A DNA stretch of 45,581 nt from Collinsella aerofaciens (GTDB lineage: Bacteria; Actinomycetota; Coriobacteriia; Coriobacteriales; Coriobacteriaceae): assembly GCF_901212495.1 (NCBI RefSeq), contig NZ_CAAKNY010000041.1:21386-66966 (forward strand). Direction: 5' to 3'. The notes under the pieces are model-generated. The model saw nothing but the letters and a program-made list of their open reading frames with translations. It did no database searches and was not told where the DNA came from. The stretch's first letter is position 1. Each line of letters starts with the position of its first letter. The translations under genes were made by a program, and so were the position numbers. This document shows, piece after piece, positions 14,884 to 22,689 of the stretch.

Positions 14884-16881
14884 CTACTGCAGGTCCAGTT
14901 GGTCCAGGTATTCCTTGCCGTGCTCGGAGATATGGCGCTTGCGGCCCGCCTCGTCGTTGCCCAGCAACAGGTTGAACATGGTTTCCATCTTGGTGACGTC
15001 CTCGGGCTCCACCTTGATCAGGCGACGCGTCTCGGGGTTCATGGTGGTGAGCCACATCATGTCCGGGTCGTTCTCACCAAGACCCTTGGAGCGGTTGATG
15101 GAGCACTTCTGGTCGCCGATCTCCTTGAGGATGCCGTTCTTCTCGAGATCGGTGTAGGCAAAGTAGGTCTTCTCTTTGCAGTTGATCTCGTAGAGCGGCG
15201 ACTCGGCGATATACACGTAACCCTCGTCGATAAGTGTGGGCACCAGGCGGTAGAGCATAGTGAGCACGAGCGTGCGGATGTGATAACCGTCGACGTCGGC
15301 GTCCGTACAGATAATGACTTTGTTCCAGTTGAGGTTGTCCAGGTCAAAGGCGCCAAGGTTCTTGATGCGCTTGTCCTTGATCTCCACGCCGCAGCCCAGC
15401 ACGCGCATGAGGTCCATGATGATGTCGGACTTAAAGATGCGCGGGTAGTCCTCCTTTAGGCAGTTGAGGATTTTGCCACGGACGGGCATAACACCCTGGA
15501 ACTCGGCATCGCGCGAGGTGCGAATGGCGCCTGCTGCCGAGTCGCCCTCTACGATGTAGATCTCGCGGCGGCTCTTGTCCTTGGAGCGGCAGTCGATGAA
15601 CTTCTGCACGCGGTTGGCCATGTCGGTCTTCTGCTGCAGGTTGGTCTTGATGCTCTGGCGCGTCTTCTCGGCGTTCTCGCGCGAGCGCTTGTTGATGAGC
15701 ACCTGCTCCAGGATCTTGTTGGCGGCGTCTTTGTTCTCGATCAAGTAGGTCGAGAGGCGCTCCTTAAAGAAGGCCGTCATGGCCTGCTGGATAAAGCGGT
15801 TATTGATGGCCTTCTTGGTCTGGTTTTCGTAGGACGTCTGGGTGGAGAAGCAGTTGGTCACCAGCACCAGACAGTCCTGGACGTCTTGCCACTTAATGCC
15901 GCTCTCGTTTTTGTTGTATTTGCCCTGTTGCTTAATGTAGGCATCGATGGCGCTGGTCAGAGCGCTGCGGGCGGCCTTCTCGGGCGAACCGCCGTTCTCG
16001 AGCCACGATGAGTTGTGGTAGTACTCCTGCATCATGAAGGTGCGCGAGAAGCACATGCATGCGGTGATCTTTACGTTGTAGTCGGGCAGGTCCTCGCGGT
16101 CGCGACCGCGGCGGTCGGCCTCGATAAAGAAAGGCTCGGTGAGGTAGTCGGTACCGACCTTCTCGAGCACGTAGTCCTCGATGCCCTTGGGATAGCAAAA
16201 ATCCTCTTCGGAAAACTCGCCGTCGTCGCCCTCTATGCGCAGACGGAAGGTCACGTTGGCGTTGACCACGGCCTGACGGCGCATGGTCTCGCGATACCAA
16301 TCGTGGGGGATGCTAATCGAGGTAAAGACCTCAAGATCGGGGCGCCACTTGATGGTGGTGCCGGTACGGTCCTCGTCGCTGGGCTCAATCTCGAGAGCCT
16401 TCTTTTTGGCGCCGACAACCTTGCCCTTCTTAAAGTGCAGGGAGTATTTGTTGCCATCGCGCCAAACCGTGACGTCCATGTATTCGGAGGCGTACTGTGT
16501 CGCGCAGGAGCCCAGGCCGTTGGTGCCGAGCGAGAAGTCGTAGTCGCCACCCTGGTTGTTGTTGTATTTGCCGCCGGCGTAGAGCTCGCAAAAGACGAGT
16601 TCCCAGTTAAAGCGCTTCTCGGAGGGGTTCCAATCGAGTGGACAGCCGCGGCCGTTATCCTCTACCTGGATAGAGCCATCGCGAAAGGCGGTGAGGGTGA
16701 TGAGCTTGCCGTAGCCCTGGCGCGCCTCGTCAACGGCGTTGGACAGGATCTCGAAGGCGGCGTGCGCGCAACCATCGAGGCCGTCCGAGCCAAAGATGAC
16801 GGCGGGGCGCAGGCGTACGCGCTCCTCGTCCTTGAGCTGGCGGATACTGTCGTTACCATAGTTTGCGGTGTTTTTTGCCAT
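14884..16881 (-). CDS. Type IIA DNA topoisomerase subunit B (ParE/GyrB-like), divergent clade
   Basis: 665 residues, the ATPase subunit that pairs with the following A subunit to pass DNA duplexes through each other. GHKL motifs are EILSNAVDEARQG, VEDNGRG and SLGTNGLGSCATQ. The transducer follows, then the TOPRIM domain (EGDSAAGAIRTSRD, ICTDADVDGYHIRTL) and the C-terminal RSKGLGENDPDMMW motif. It departs from standard GyrB/ParE: RLRPAVIFGSDGLDG replaces RKRPGMYIG, and GTNGLG replaces GLHGVG. This suggests a second topoisomerase besides the housekeeping gyrase. Start ATG follows AAAGGAG. Confidence 0.9.
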   Translation of the reverse strand: MAKNTANYGNDSIRQLKDEERVRLRPAVIFGSDGLDGCAHAAFEILSNAVDEARQGYGKLITLTAFRDGSIQVEDNGRGCPLDWNPSEKRFNWELVFCELYAGGKYNNNQGGDYDFSLGTNGLGSCATQYASEYMDVTVWRDGNKYSLHFKKGKVVGAKKKALEIEPSDEDRTGTTIKWRPDLEVFTSISIPHDWYRETMRRQAVVNANVTFRLRIEGDDGEFSEEDFCYPKGIEDYVLEKVGTDYLTEPFFIEADRRGRDREDLPDYNVKITACMCFSRTFMMQEYYHNSSWLENGGSPEKAARSALTSAIDAYIKQQGKYNKNESGIKWQDVQDCLVLVTNCFSTQTSYENQTKKAINNRFIQQAMTAFFKERLSTYLIENKDAANKILEQVLINKRSRENAEKTRQSIKTNLQQKTDMANRVQKFIDCRSKDKSRREIYIVEGDSAAGAIRTSRDAEFQGVMPVRGKILNCLKEDYPRIFKSDIIMDLMRVLGCGVEIKDKRIKNLGAFDLDNLNWNKVIICTDADVDGYHIRTLVLTMLYRLVPTLIDEGYVYIAESPLYEINCKEKTYFAYTDLEKNGILKEIGDQKCSINRSKGLGENDPDMMWLTTMNPETRRLIKVEPEDVTKMETMFNLLLGNDEAGRKRHISEHGKEYLDQLDLQ

Positions 16882-17147
16882 ACTCGCTCTCTCGGTGCTC
16901 CTTTGCTGCGTTTAAGTCATATAGATAGTCAAGGTAGCATAGCCCAGCCCGTGGGCGATTCCACCCAACACGAAATCCATCGAACGCGCGTTCGAAGATT
17001 AAGCTGAGGCATTGGGCTATAGCGCGGCATTGTTGAACAGATTTAGATACAGATGAGTTTTATTTAATAGCGGCGTAGATACACTAAACAAAATCGAACG
17101 ATTATGGGTGACACGATTTCAGCCAACTGCTGCACTAAGAATCATGT

Positions 17148-18530
17148 TTACTCAAACATCTGCGACAGGTCGATGAAGATGGTTCGTTCGCTCTTGTCGG
17201 CTTCAAAACCGGAGCGCGAGAAGAAGCCGTAGCGATGGCATGTTAGCCCCGTTGCCTCGACCTGAGCGATTTCCTTATCAACCATCTTTTGAGTGATGGG
17301 AGATTTGCGGAACTTGGCTTCGTAGAATGTGTAACCGTCGGGGTCTTGCGTTACCACATCGAATTCGCCACTCGTTTTGTTTACGGGGTCGTCGTACCAG
17401 TACTTGCCTATGGCGTCGAAGGCTGGCTCGACCATGCCGGATCTGTTTTGTCGTACGAGGTATTGGCGACAAATTTCTTCGAACATATGCGGGACGTAGT
17501 TTTCCTCGAAGTCTTGGGCGACATGGCGATCATAGAAGACTTCTGGGTCGAGCAGCTGGCGCGCGGAGGCATTTCGAAAGACGTAGCGATAGTAAAAGAG
17601 CGAAAGCGGGTCCACCACAAAGTAGCCGGACTTGCGCTTGTTCGTAGGGTCGTTGATGGGCGCACGCTTTTGGACGATCTCGAGCGATATGAGCTTGTCG
17701 AGCACGTCTGCCATGGCGGGGCCGCTCGAGACGTGCGACTGCGCCAGCACATCTCCCCAGCGTGAGTAACCTTGTGCGAGAGCCCCGAAAACTTCGTTGG
17801 CGTTGGTCATCTTAGAGATTTCGGCGCCGAGATAGGACGGAACTTCGCTCTCTAAGCGGGCTCCGGGTTCTGTGACGAGCTCGATGATGTTGTCGCGCAC
17901 ACTTTGGGATTGATCGATGAGGCGATTGTAAAAGGGAATGCCGCCAAAAACACTGTAGAGCCGCACCTTGTCTTCGGACGAGAATGCGGGATAGAACTTC
18001 GCGGCGTCAAAGTAGTCCATGGGCTTAAGCTCGAGCGTAAGGTCGATTCGTCCGTAAAGGGGGCTCGCATGTTCGATGAGGGATTTCATGATCTCAACGT
18101 AGGATCCGCACAGAACGATGCTTAAACGTGAGTCTTCCCTATGGGTGTCGATTGAAGTCTGAAGGATACTGTCTAAGCCTTTAACCGCATCTCTCAAGTA
18201 AGGGTATTCGTCGAGAATGAGTGCGAAGTTCTTGTCCTTGGCCTGGGCAAACAGAAATTCGATGAGTTCGCGGATGCCCGTGAAAGCGAGCGGCGGAAAC
18301 CCCAACGCTTCAGCGGCAAGGGCGGAAAGGCTTTCAAGGTTGTCCGCCTCGGAGGTTTGGCGGCACTCGTAGTAGATCGTTGTGGTGTCTGACAAATCGA
18401 TTAGCGCCTGCTTGATGAGTTCGCTTTTGCCGACGCGACGCCTGCCGTAAACGAGAACATTGCGCTGCTCGGGCGCCTTGAGCGTTTTCTTAATACGGGC
18501 GAGTTCATGCTCCCTGCCAATGAATTCCAC
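17148..18530 (-). CDS. AAA-type ATPase with C-terminal DUF234/PD-(D/E)XK-like domain
   Basis: 460 residues. The N-terminal P-loop domain has Walker A GRRRVGKS (about 30-37) and Walker B FALILDEYPYL. A winged-helix middle region follows (GDVLAQSHVSSGPAMADVLDKL). The C-terminal domain has GEFDVVTQDPDGYTFYEAKF, a D...ExK arrangement typical of PD-(D/E)XK nuclease folds. This is the archaeal-type ATPase/DUF234 family, whose cellular role is unclear. The start is GTG at 18530; its AAGGAA ribosome-binding site lies inside the adjacent inverted-repeat array, so expression is probably self-controlled. It stands alone with no partner gene on its strand. Confidence 0.85.
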   Translation of the reverse strand: MEFIGREHELARIKKTLKAPEQRNVLVYGRRRVGKSELIKQALIDLSDTTTIYYECRQTSEADNLESLSALAAEALGFPPLAFTGIRELIEFLFAQAKDKNFALILDEYPYLRDAVKGLDSILQTSIDTHREDSRLSIVLCGSYVEIMKSLIEHASPLYGRIDLTLELKPMDYFDAAKFYPAFSSEDKVRLYSVFGGIPFYNRLIDQSQSVRDNIIELVTEPGARLESEVPSYLGAEISKMTNANEVFGALAQGYSRWGDVLAQSHVSSGPAMADVLDKLISLEIVQKRAPINDPTNKRKSGYFVVDPLSLFYYRYVFRNASARQLLDPEVFYDRHVAQDFEENYVPHMFEEICRQYLVRQNRSGMVEPAFDAIGKYWYDDPVNKTSGEFDVVTQDPDGYTFYEAKFRKSPITQKMVDKEIAQVEATGLTCHRYGFFSRSGFEADKSERTIFIDLSQMFE

Positions 18531-18637
18531 TTACTCGGTTCCTTCCGACTCGGTTTTGTCCGAGTAAATTGTAGTGCATGAATCAGTTTATGCCCAAGTT
18601 TACTCGGATAAAACCGAGTCGGTTCTGACCGAGTAAG
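18530..18637. promoter_or_regulatory. Inverted-repeat array upstream of the ATPase gene
   Basis: Two 39-base units (18530-18568 and 18599-18637) are near-perfect inverted copies of each other, separated by 30 bases. Each unit begins or ends with TTACTCGG/CCGAGTAA and has a central ACTCGG/CCGAGT. The word ACTCGG or its complement therefore occurs six times. The array contains the gene's ribosome-binding site and abuts its GTG start. It is probably a multi-site operator or a structured leader for the ATPase gene. Confidence 0.75.
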
Positions 18638-18708
18638 ATTGAAAAGCGAATCGAAATCACTATGCCGTATGGCGATGGCGGACATGGTTTTCATAATGAC
18701 GGGTATAG

Positions 18709-18737
18709 TTGACATTATCCGATGAATGCAATATATT
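18709..18737 (+). promoter_or_regulatory. Promoter of the XRE/DUF6773 operon
   Basis: TTGACA (18709-18714) and TATATT (18732-18737) with a 17-base spacer. Downstream at about 18754-18771 two GATATC words (GGATATC-TGTC-CGATATC) form a dyad that could be the binding site of the HTH protein encoded just after. Confidence 0.7.
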
Positions 18738-18785
18738 TCTGTCATGTTGCAACGGATATCTGTCCGATATCACGAAAGGAACTTT

Positions 18786-19016
18786 ATGCCGGGCAAGAAG
18801 AACCTACGCATGAAGGCGGCGCGCGCGGCGGCTGGCCTTTCGCAAGCCGACTTAGCCCAGGCCGTGGGCGTTACGCGTCAAACCATCGGCCTGATCGAGG
18901 CCGGTGGCTACAATCCCACGCTCAACCTGTGCGTGGCAGTCTGCAAAGCGCTGCGCGTTACGTTGAACGACTTGTTTTGGGACGACGAGATTAAAGCCGA
19001 CCCTAACGCTCTTTAG
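18786..19016 (+). CDS. XRE-family helix-turn-helix regulator
   Basis: 76 residues, essentially a single HTH domain: RMKAARAAAGLSQADLAQAV, GVTRQTIGLIEAGGYNPTLN and CKALRVTLNDLFW. The ATG at 18786 follows AAAGGA; the in-frame upstream ATG at 18726 is in the promoter and rejected. It is followed nine bases later by a DUF6773 membrane protein, a recurrent pairing. In this gene type the small HTH protein normally represses its own operon. It probably binds the GATATC dyad upstream. Confidence 0.9.
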   Translation: MPGKKNLRMKAARAAAGLSQADLAQAVGVTRQTIGLIEAGGYNPTLNLCVAVCKALRVTLNDLFWDDEIKADPNAL

Positions 19017-19025
19017 GAGGCCACT

Positions 19026-19610
19026 ATGAAATTTGAAGATCTTAAAATCGTGCAAAAGTGGCGTGAGTATGCAGGCCCAAAGGATGAGCGCCTGGAAGCA
19101 GAGAACGCGAAGATCTACAAGATTGGCTTCGTGCTGCTTTCGTTTGGCATGCTGATGATTCTTTTCTATCAGACTATAGCTCGACAGGTTGCGTGGGTTC
19201 ACAGCAACGCCACCGAAATGCCGCACCTCTTTGTAACACCGGTTGAGGCTGCCATGTATGCGTGGCTCGTTATCGTGATGCTGATTTGTGCGGTGCTGCA
19301 AACGCGAAAGGGCTATGTCGATACCAACCGTTTTGGGCAAACCGAGCATCTTCCCGTTGGATACTTCCTGCTCGTCTGCGGTATCAGCGGGGTCACGAGC
19401 GCACTTGTCATTGCGGTGATGCACTGTGTTGCAGAGGCACAGATTGTGCCGCTCGAAAGTGTCTTTTGGGTGGCGAACTTGGCTACGGGCGCGTACTTTG
19501 GCCTGGCAGTCGCCGTTGTCACATTTGCCACCCTGTGCGCAGCGCACTTCTCGGCGAAAAGGCGCCGTGCCAAGATTGAGGCAGACCTCGACTCTGCTGG
19601 CGACATCTAA
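19026..19610 (+). CDS. DUF6773-like membrane protein
   Basis: 194 residues with four predicted transmembrane helices (about 35-55, 77-95, 115-137 and 148-170) and charged ends. The cytosolic N-terminus (MKFEDLKIVQKWREYAGPKD) precedes the first helix. Position after a small XRE regulator and topology fit the DUF6773 family. No activity is known. The start has a TTTAGGAGG site overlapping the stop of the regulator gene. Confidence 0.75.
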   Translation: MKFEDLKIVQKWREYAGPKDERLEAENAKIYKIGFVLLSFGMLMILFYQTIARQVAWVHSNATEMPHLFVTPVEAAMYAWLVIVMLICAVLQTRKGYVDTNRFGQTEHLPVGYFLLVCGISGVTSALVIAVMHCVAEAQIVPLESVFWVANLATGAYFGLAVAVVTFATLCAAHFSAKRRRAKIEADLDSAGDI

Positions 19611-19636
19611 TTAATGTGCGGGCCTAACGCCGACAA

Positions 19637-20353
19637 ATGGCTCGCCGTCGCCATAAGTTCTGTGCGAGTACGGTTGGTAATCGCTTCTATAGGAAGCAGC
19701 TTCGTCATTTCCAAAGCCTGAGTGCCTTGAGAGTCGCCGAGCGCAATGCAGTGTTTCCCTTCATGAACGGCGACTTTACCCAATGGGACCTATATCTGGC
19801 ATCCTCCTTTGAGTATGCGATGAGACTGATAGACGGATTCATCTCCATGCTCGAGTCGAGGAATCTTGTTTGCGTCGCCCAGCTTCTCCGCGCACAGGTT
19901 GGAGTCTGCCTGCGGACATTCGCGTTATTCGCTGCCGAAGACCAGGATGACTTTCTCAAGCAGGTGTTTCAAGGTGTGCCTGTGAACAAGCTGATAGATT
20001 TTTCGGGTGAGAAGATGTTCGATAGAAGACTTCAAGACTTACTCGAGAAGTACGATTCAAAGGTAAAAGATGTATACAAGGTGACGTCTGGATCCGTTCA
20101 CTTCTCCACTGATATTCTGCCGAGCATGGGTGTGCCTGGGGAGGGCTATGAGGTCGATTTTAATTTTGGAGCCGAGCCCAACGAGAGAAACAATGCGCCT
20201 CTCGTGGAATGCGGTAAGGCGTTCTGCCACTATGTCGACCTGCATCTTCAGATGCTCCATAAGGTGACTGCTTCGGATGAATGGTATGCCGATCGATTCC
20301 GTATCGATTCCGATGGTCCTACAGGCGAAGCCTCGAAAAGCGAGAAGGTGTAG
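19637..20353 (+). CDS. Unrecognised soluble protein
   Basis: 238 residues, no signal or transmembrane segment, largely helical. The middle reads SSFEYAMRLIDGFISMLESR and LLRAQVGVCLRTFALFAA, followed by a YKVTSGSVHFSTD segment. This helical layout with a Ser-x-x-x-His-Phe motif resembles proteins with HEPN-like or AbiV-like folds, but I cannot assign it. The ATG at 19637 has no clear ribosome-binding site; translation might begin later (Met at 19763). It follows the DUF6773 gene by 26 bases and may be co-transcribed. Base composition is somewhat less GC-rich than in the neighbours. Confidence 0.6.
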   Translation: MARRRHKFCASTVGNRFYRKQLRHFQSLSALRVAERNAVFPFMNGDFTQWDLYLASSFEYAMRLIDGFISMLESRNLVCVAQLLRAQVGVCLRTFALFAAEDQDDFLKQVFQGVPVNKLIDFSGEKMFDRRLQDLLEKYDSKVKDVYKVTSGSVHFSTDILPSMGVPGEGYEVDFNFGAEPNERNNAPLVECGKAFCHYVDLHLQMLHKVTASDEWYADRFRIDSDGPTGEASKSEKV

Positions 20354-20669
20354 GTCGAACGCATTGACGCCGCCTTGACAGTATCCCGAGTGAGTAGACG
20401 CGCGGAATTTGTCCCCGAGGGAAACGGGGTCGTTTCTGGGTCCGTGAAACTCGAATCGAGCCCAATGGGTGTGTCAGCGGTCTCCGTATGGCGTTTTCCT
20501 AGATGGTTAATGTGGAGTAAAGCGTGGCGCGGCGTCGCCACCCGTCTGCGCCGCCCACTCGTGCGTTCCGATAAGCGTTCCGTAAACGCTTATCGGTGCT
20601 CTTTTCGCCCGTGGCTCACGTCTTCTATGATTAATGTGAAATGATCTCGTCCGAGAGGTTGGGGCTGCC
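20354..20669. other. Intergenic region with a terminator
   Basis: No gene is supported; the open frames here lack starts or ribosome-binding sites. The only clear element is the terminator at 20568-20605. Confidence 0.45.
20568..20605 (+). terminator. Intrinsic terminator
   Basis: CCGATAAGCGTT (20568-20579) pairs perfectly with AACGCTTATCGG (20585-20596), followed by TGCTCTTTT. It ends the transcription unit of the plus-strand genes to its left. Confidence 0.85.
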
Positions 20670-21200
20670 GTGGACATGCTGATGGGACTCGTCACAAGCG
20701 TCTTTCTCACAGCTCTCTGTCTGGTCGTGCTCGTGGGAGACATCAAAGGCTTTCTGCTCGACCGCAAGCTCCGGGCCCGGGGTTACACGCGGCTCCGTTA
20801 CGTCTTCCAAAGACTCGAGCGTGACGAGGACGGGACCCTCCGCTGGCGCGAGGAGAACCCGAGGCAGTGGCGCTGCGCGACAACGGGCGATCCGGAGCAT
20901 GACGACTCGCTGTTCTTGGGCACGCCGGTATACGTGTGCGAGCAGACGGGTGAGGAAGTTGTCCTGCGGGACACCTTGCAGCCGAGTTGGGCGACTTGGG
21001 GGGATGATTTGTACAGCTGCGGGCCGGAGTACCCGCTCATCGACTACCTCGCGCCCGACGGGACGCTGTTCTTCGGCAGGCCGGAGATCCCGGAGACGAT
21101 CAATCCGCGCATGGACGCACTGCTCGCGATGCTTCTACCGTTTTTCGTCTTCGGGATCATCAAAACCGGTGCGGCCGTTCTGGGTGATCTTCTGGGGTGA
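20670..21200 (+). CDS. Predicted membrane protein, unrecognised
   Basis: 176 residues: an N-terminal transmembrane helix (about 5-25), a hydrophilic middle of about 115 residues rich in charged and aromatic residues (for example TLQPSWATWGDDLYSCGPEY), and a C-terminal helix (about 148-172). No family is recognised. Translation starts at GTG 20670 or ATG 20676; a GAGGTTGGGG stretch is the probable ribosome-binding site. Its stop overlaps the ATG of a small ORF (TGATG). Confidence 0.65.
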   Translation: MDMLMGLVTSVFLTALCLVVLVGDIKGFLLDRKLRARGYTRLRYVFQRLERDEDGTLRWREENPRQWRCATTGDPEHDDSLFLGTPVYVCEQTGEEVVLRDTLQPSWATWGDDLYSCGPEYPLIDYLAPDGTLFFGRPEIPETINPRMDALLAMLLPFFVFGIIKTGAAVLGDLLG

Positions 21201-21340
21201 TGGGCGCTCTCTCGAAGGCGGGGGCGCAGGTCGCCCGCACGCGCCTGCCGGGGTGGCTCTCCGAGTTCGTGCGCACCCGCGTGGGCCTGCGCGAGCACGT
21301 GGCCCTCATGAGCGTCCTCACGGGCGGCCTCCGGGAGTAG
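21200..21340 (+). CDS. Small ORF, 46 residues, overlapping the previous gene
   Basis: ATG overlaps the preceding TGA as TGATG, an arrangement that normally means coupled translation; TGGGGTG just before could serve as ribosome-binding site. The product is basic and helical (MGALSKAGAQVARTRLPGWL ... SVLTGGLRE). No family is recognised. It may be a genuine small protein or the remnant of a longer gene. Confidence 0.4.
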   Translation: MGALSKAGAQVARTRLPGWLSEFVRTRVGLREHVALMSVLTGGLRE

Positions 21341-21387
21341 CGGCACCTGCTTGCTGTTGCGGGACAATCTCTGCCCGATCGATGGGA

Positions 21388-21419
21388 TTCCTATATCCGC
21401 GGGCACGCGGCCATAGGAA
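21388..21419. other. Two-tier hairpin between genes
   Basis: TTCCTAT (21388-21394) pairs with ATAGGAA (21413-21419), enclosing CCGCG/CGCGG around GGCA. There is no T-run. It could be a structured RNA or a weak bidirectional terminator between convergent genes. Confidence 0.35.
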
Positions 21420-21573
21420 ACGATCTGCGCCGGTGCAGCGGCGCGCTCGAGTTGGCGCGGCACCAGACGGCCATGACCTCCTTGCACAAGCCTCACCTCG
21501 TTTTGTACATGTCCGTGCGAAGCGATAGGACAATCCCCTTAGGTATCTGCCCATTCGTCTTGCTCGGCATGCC

Positions 21574-22638
21574 TTACGCGGCGCCGACCAGGTACGTCAG
21601 GGTTTCCCGAAGGCTCGCGTCGTCCACCATCCACGTGCCGTCATTGCCTTTGGAGAGCCAGGCGCTCAGGTAGCCATCGTCTCTTACCGCGGCTTTCGAG
21701 AGCACCTCGTTGAAATAGGCGCTCATCTGGGCCTTTTGGTCGTTCGTGAGCGCGACGGCAACTCCATCGGGTCCATATGCCCCGTAGAGTCCGTTGCTCA
21801 AGACGTAATCGGATACCTTGGTGTAGAAGTCGTTGAATAACCGGTAGATATCGGGGGACGTGACGTCGAACGCCGCGAACCCCGTGCCATCGCCGTAGGA
21901 ATGGGCGCTGTTGAGCCGGTAGTCAATGGTGCCAAGGAACCACTTTTCATAGGCGGTGGCATCGATACCGAGCTCGTTGGCCGTGTAGCCGAAGTCGGTC
22001 TTCAACTGACGGTCGAGCCCACGTTTGATGAGATCACCCGTTGCGGGATCGTTGAAGAGATTGTCAAGACGCGCGGTCGCGGCATCGGAGACCGCTCTGT
22101 CCTCGGCTTCGGCATCGTCTCGCGCCTTTGCCGCGTCATTCTCCTCCGTGTCGTCGTCCGACTCGCCCGTCGCCTCGGTTAGCGGCACATCCGCGCCGAT
22201 AATCGAGGTGAGGATCATGGAGCCACAGTTGGCGACGACGCCGAGCAGCAGTGCGGCAAGAAAGATGATGCCGATTGTGGTGGAATATCCGTGGATGGAC
22301 CTGCGATGTCCGGTAGTCTCCTCTGTGTCGGAATCGTTGTCCGAGACGGATTCCGCCTCGGGCCGGTGCGACACATGCCGGCCATCTGTTGCCCTTTTCT
22401 TGGATTTAGCCTTGAACGCGGTCTTGGCCTCGGTCCGGACCTTGGTTGCGGTGGCGGAGGCGGCATGCGGATCCTGTGCCCCCGCCTCTTCCGGTCCTTC
22501 CGCACGGCTCACCATCCCCACGCGCTTATCGCGCGTGGGGACGACATCATCGAGCGGCATAACAGGATCGCCGGCGTTAAACGGGTTGATGTCCTCGCGG
22601 TCGTCGGACCTTCTCGGAAAAAAACGGTTGCGAGTCAT
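21574..22638 (-). CDS. Single-pass membrane protein, unrecognised
   Basis: 354 residues. The first ~120 are charged and low-complexity (many Asp, Glu, Lys and Ala). One transmembrane helix follows (about 123-148, TIGIIFLAALLLGVVANCGS), then an acidic linker rich in Asp/Glu/Ala and an extracytoplasmic domain of about 180 residues (for example LKTDFGYTANELGIDATAY and SNGLYGAYGPDGVAVAL). Type II topology is likely. No family is recognised. The ATG follows AGGAGGAG. It lies 51 bases downstream of the SPFH gene on the same strand and is probably co-transcribed with it. Confidence 0.7.
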   Translation of the reverse strand: MTRNRFFPRRSDDREDINPFNAGDPVMPLDDVVPTRDKRVGMVSRAEGPEEAGAQDPHAASATATKVRTEAKTAFKAKSKKRATDGRHVSHRPEAESVSDNDSDTEETTGHRRSIHGYSTTIGIIFLAALLLGVVANCGSMILTSIIGADVPLTEATGESDDDTEENDAAKARDDAEAEDRAVSDAATARLDNLFNDPATGDLIKRGLDRQLKTDFGYTANELGIDATAYEKWFLGTIDYRLNSAHSYGDGTGFAAFDVTSPDIYRLFNDFYTKVSDYVLSNGLYGAYGPDGVAVALTNDQKAQMSAYFNEVLSKAAVRDDGYLSAWLSKGNDGTWMVDDASLRETLTYLVGAA

Positions 22639-22689
22639 GTCTCCTCCTGATGCCGATGGGCCGGTATCGGTTAGACCACGGCATCCAAC

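Noticed and set aside
13744..15459. 571-residue plus-strand ORF across the topoisomerase genes
   Set aside because: It is antisense to two genes with clear catalytic motifs and is rich in Leu, Val, Asp and His, typical of an antisense frame.
18530..18637. CRISPR-like repeat array
   Set aside because: Only two units, inverted relative to each other, with no spacer pattern or cas genes.
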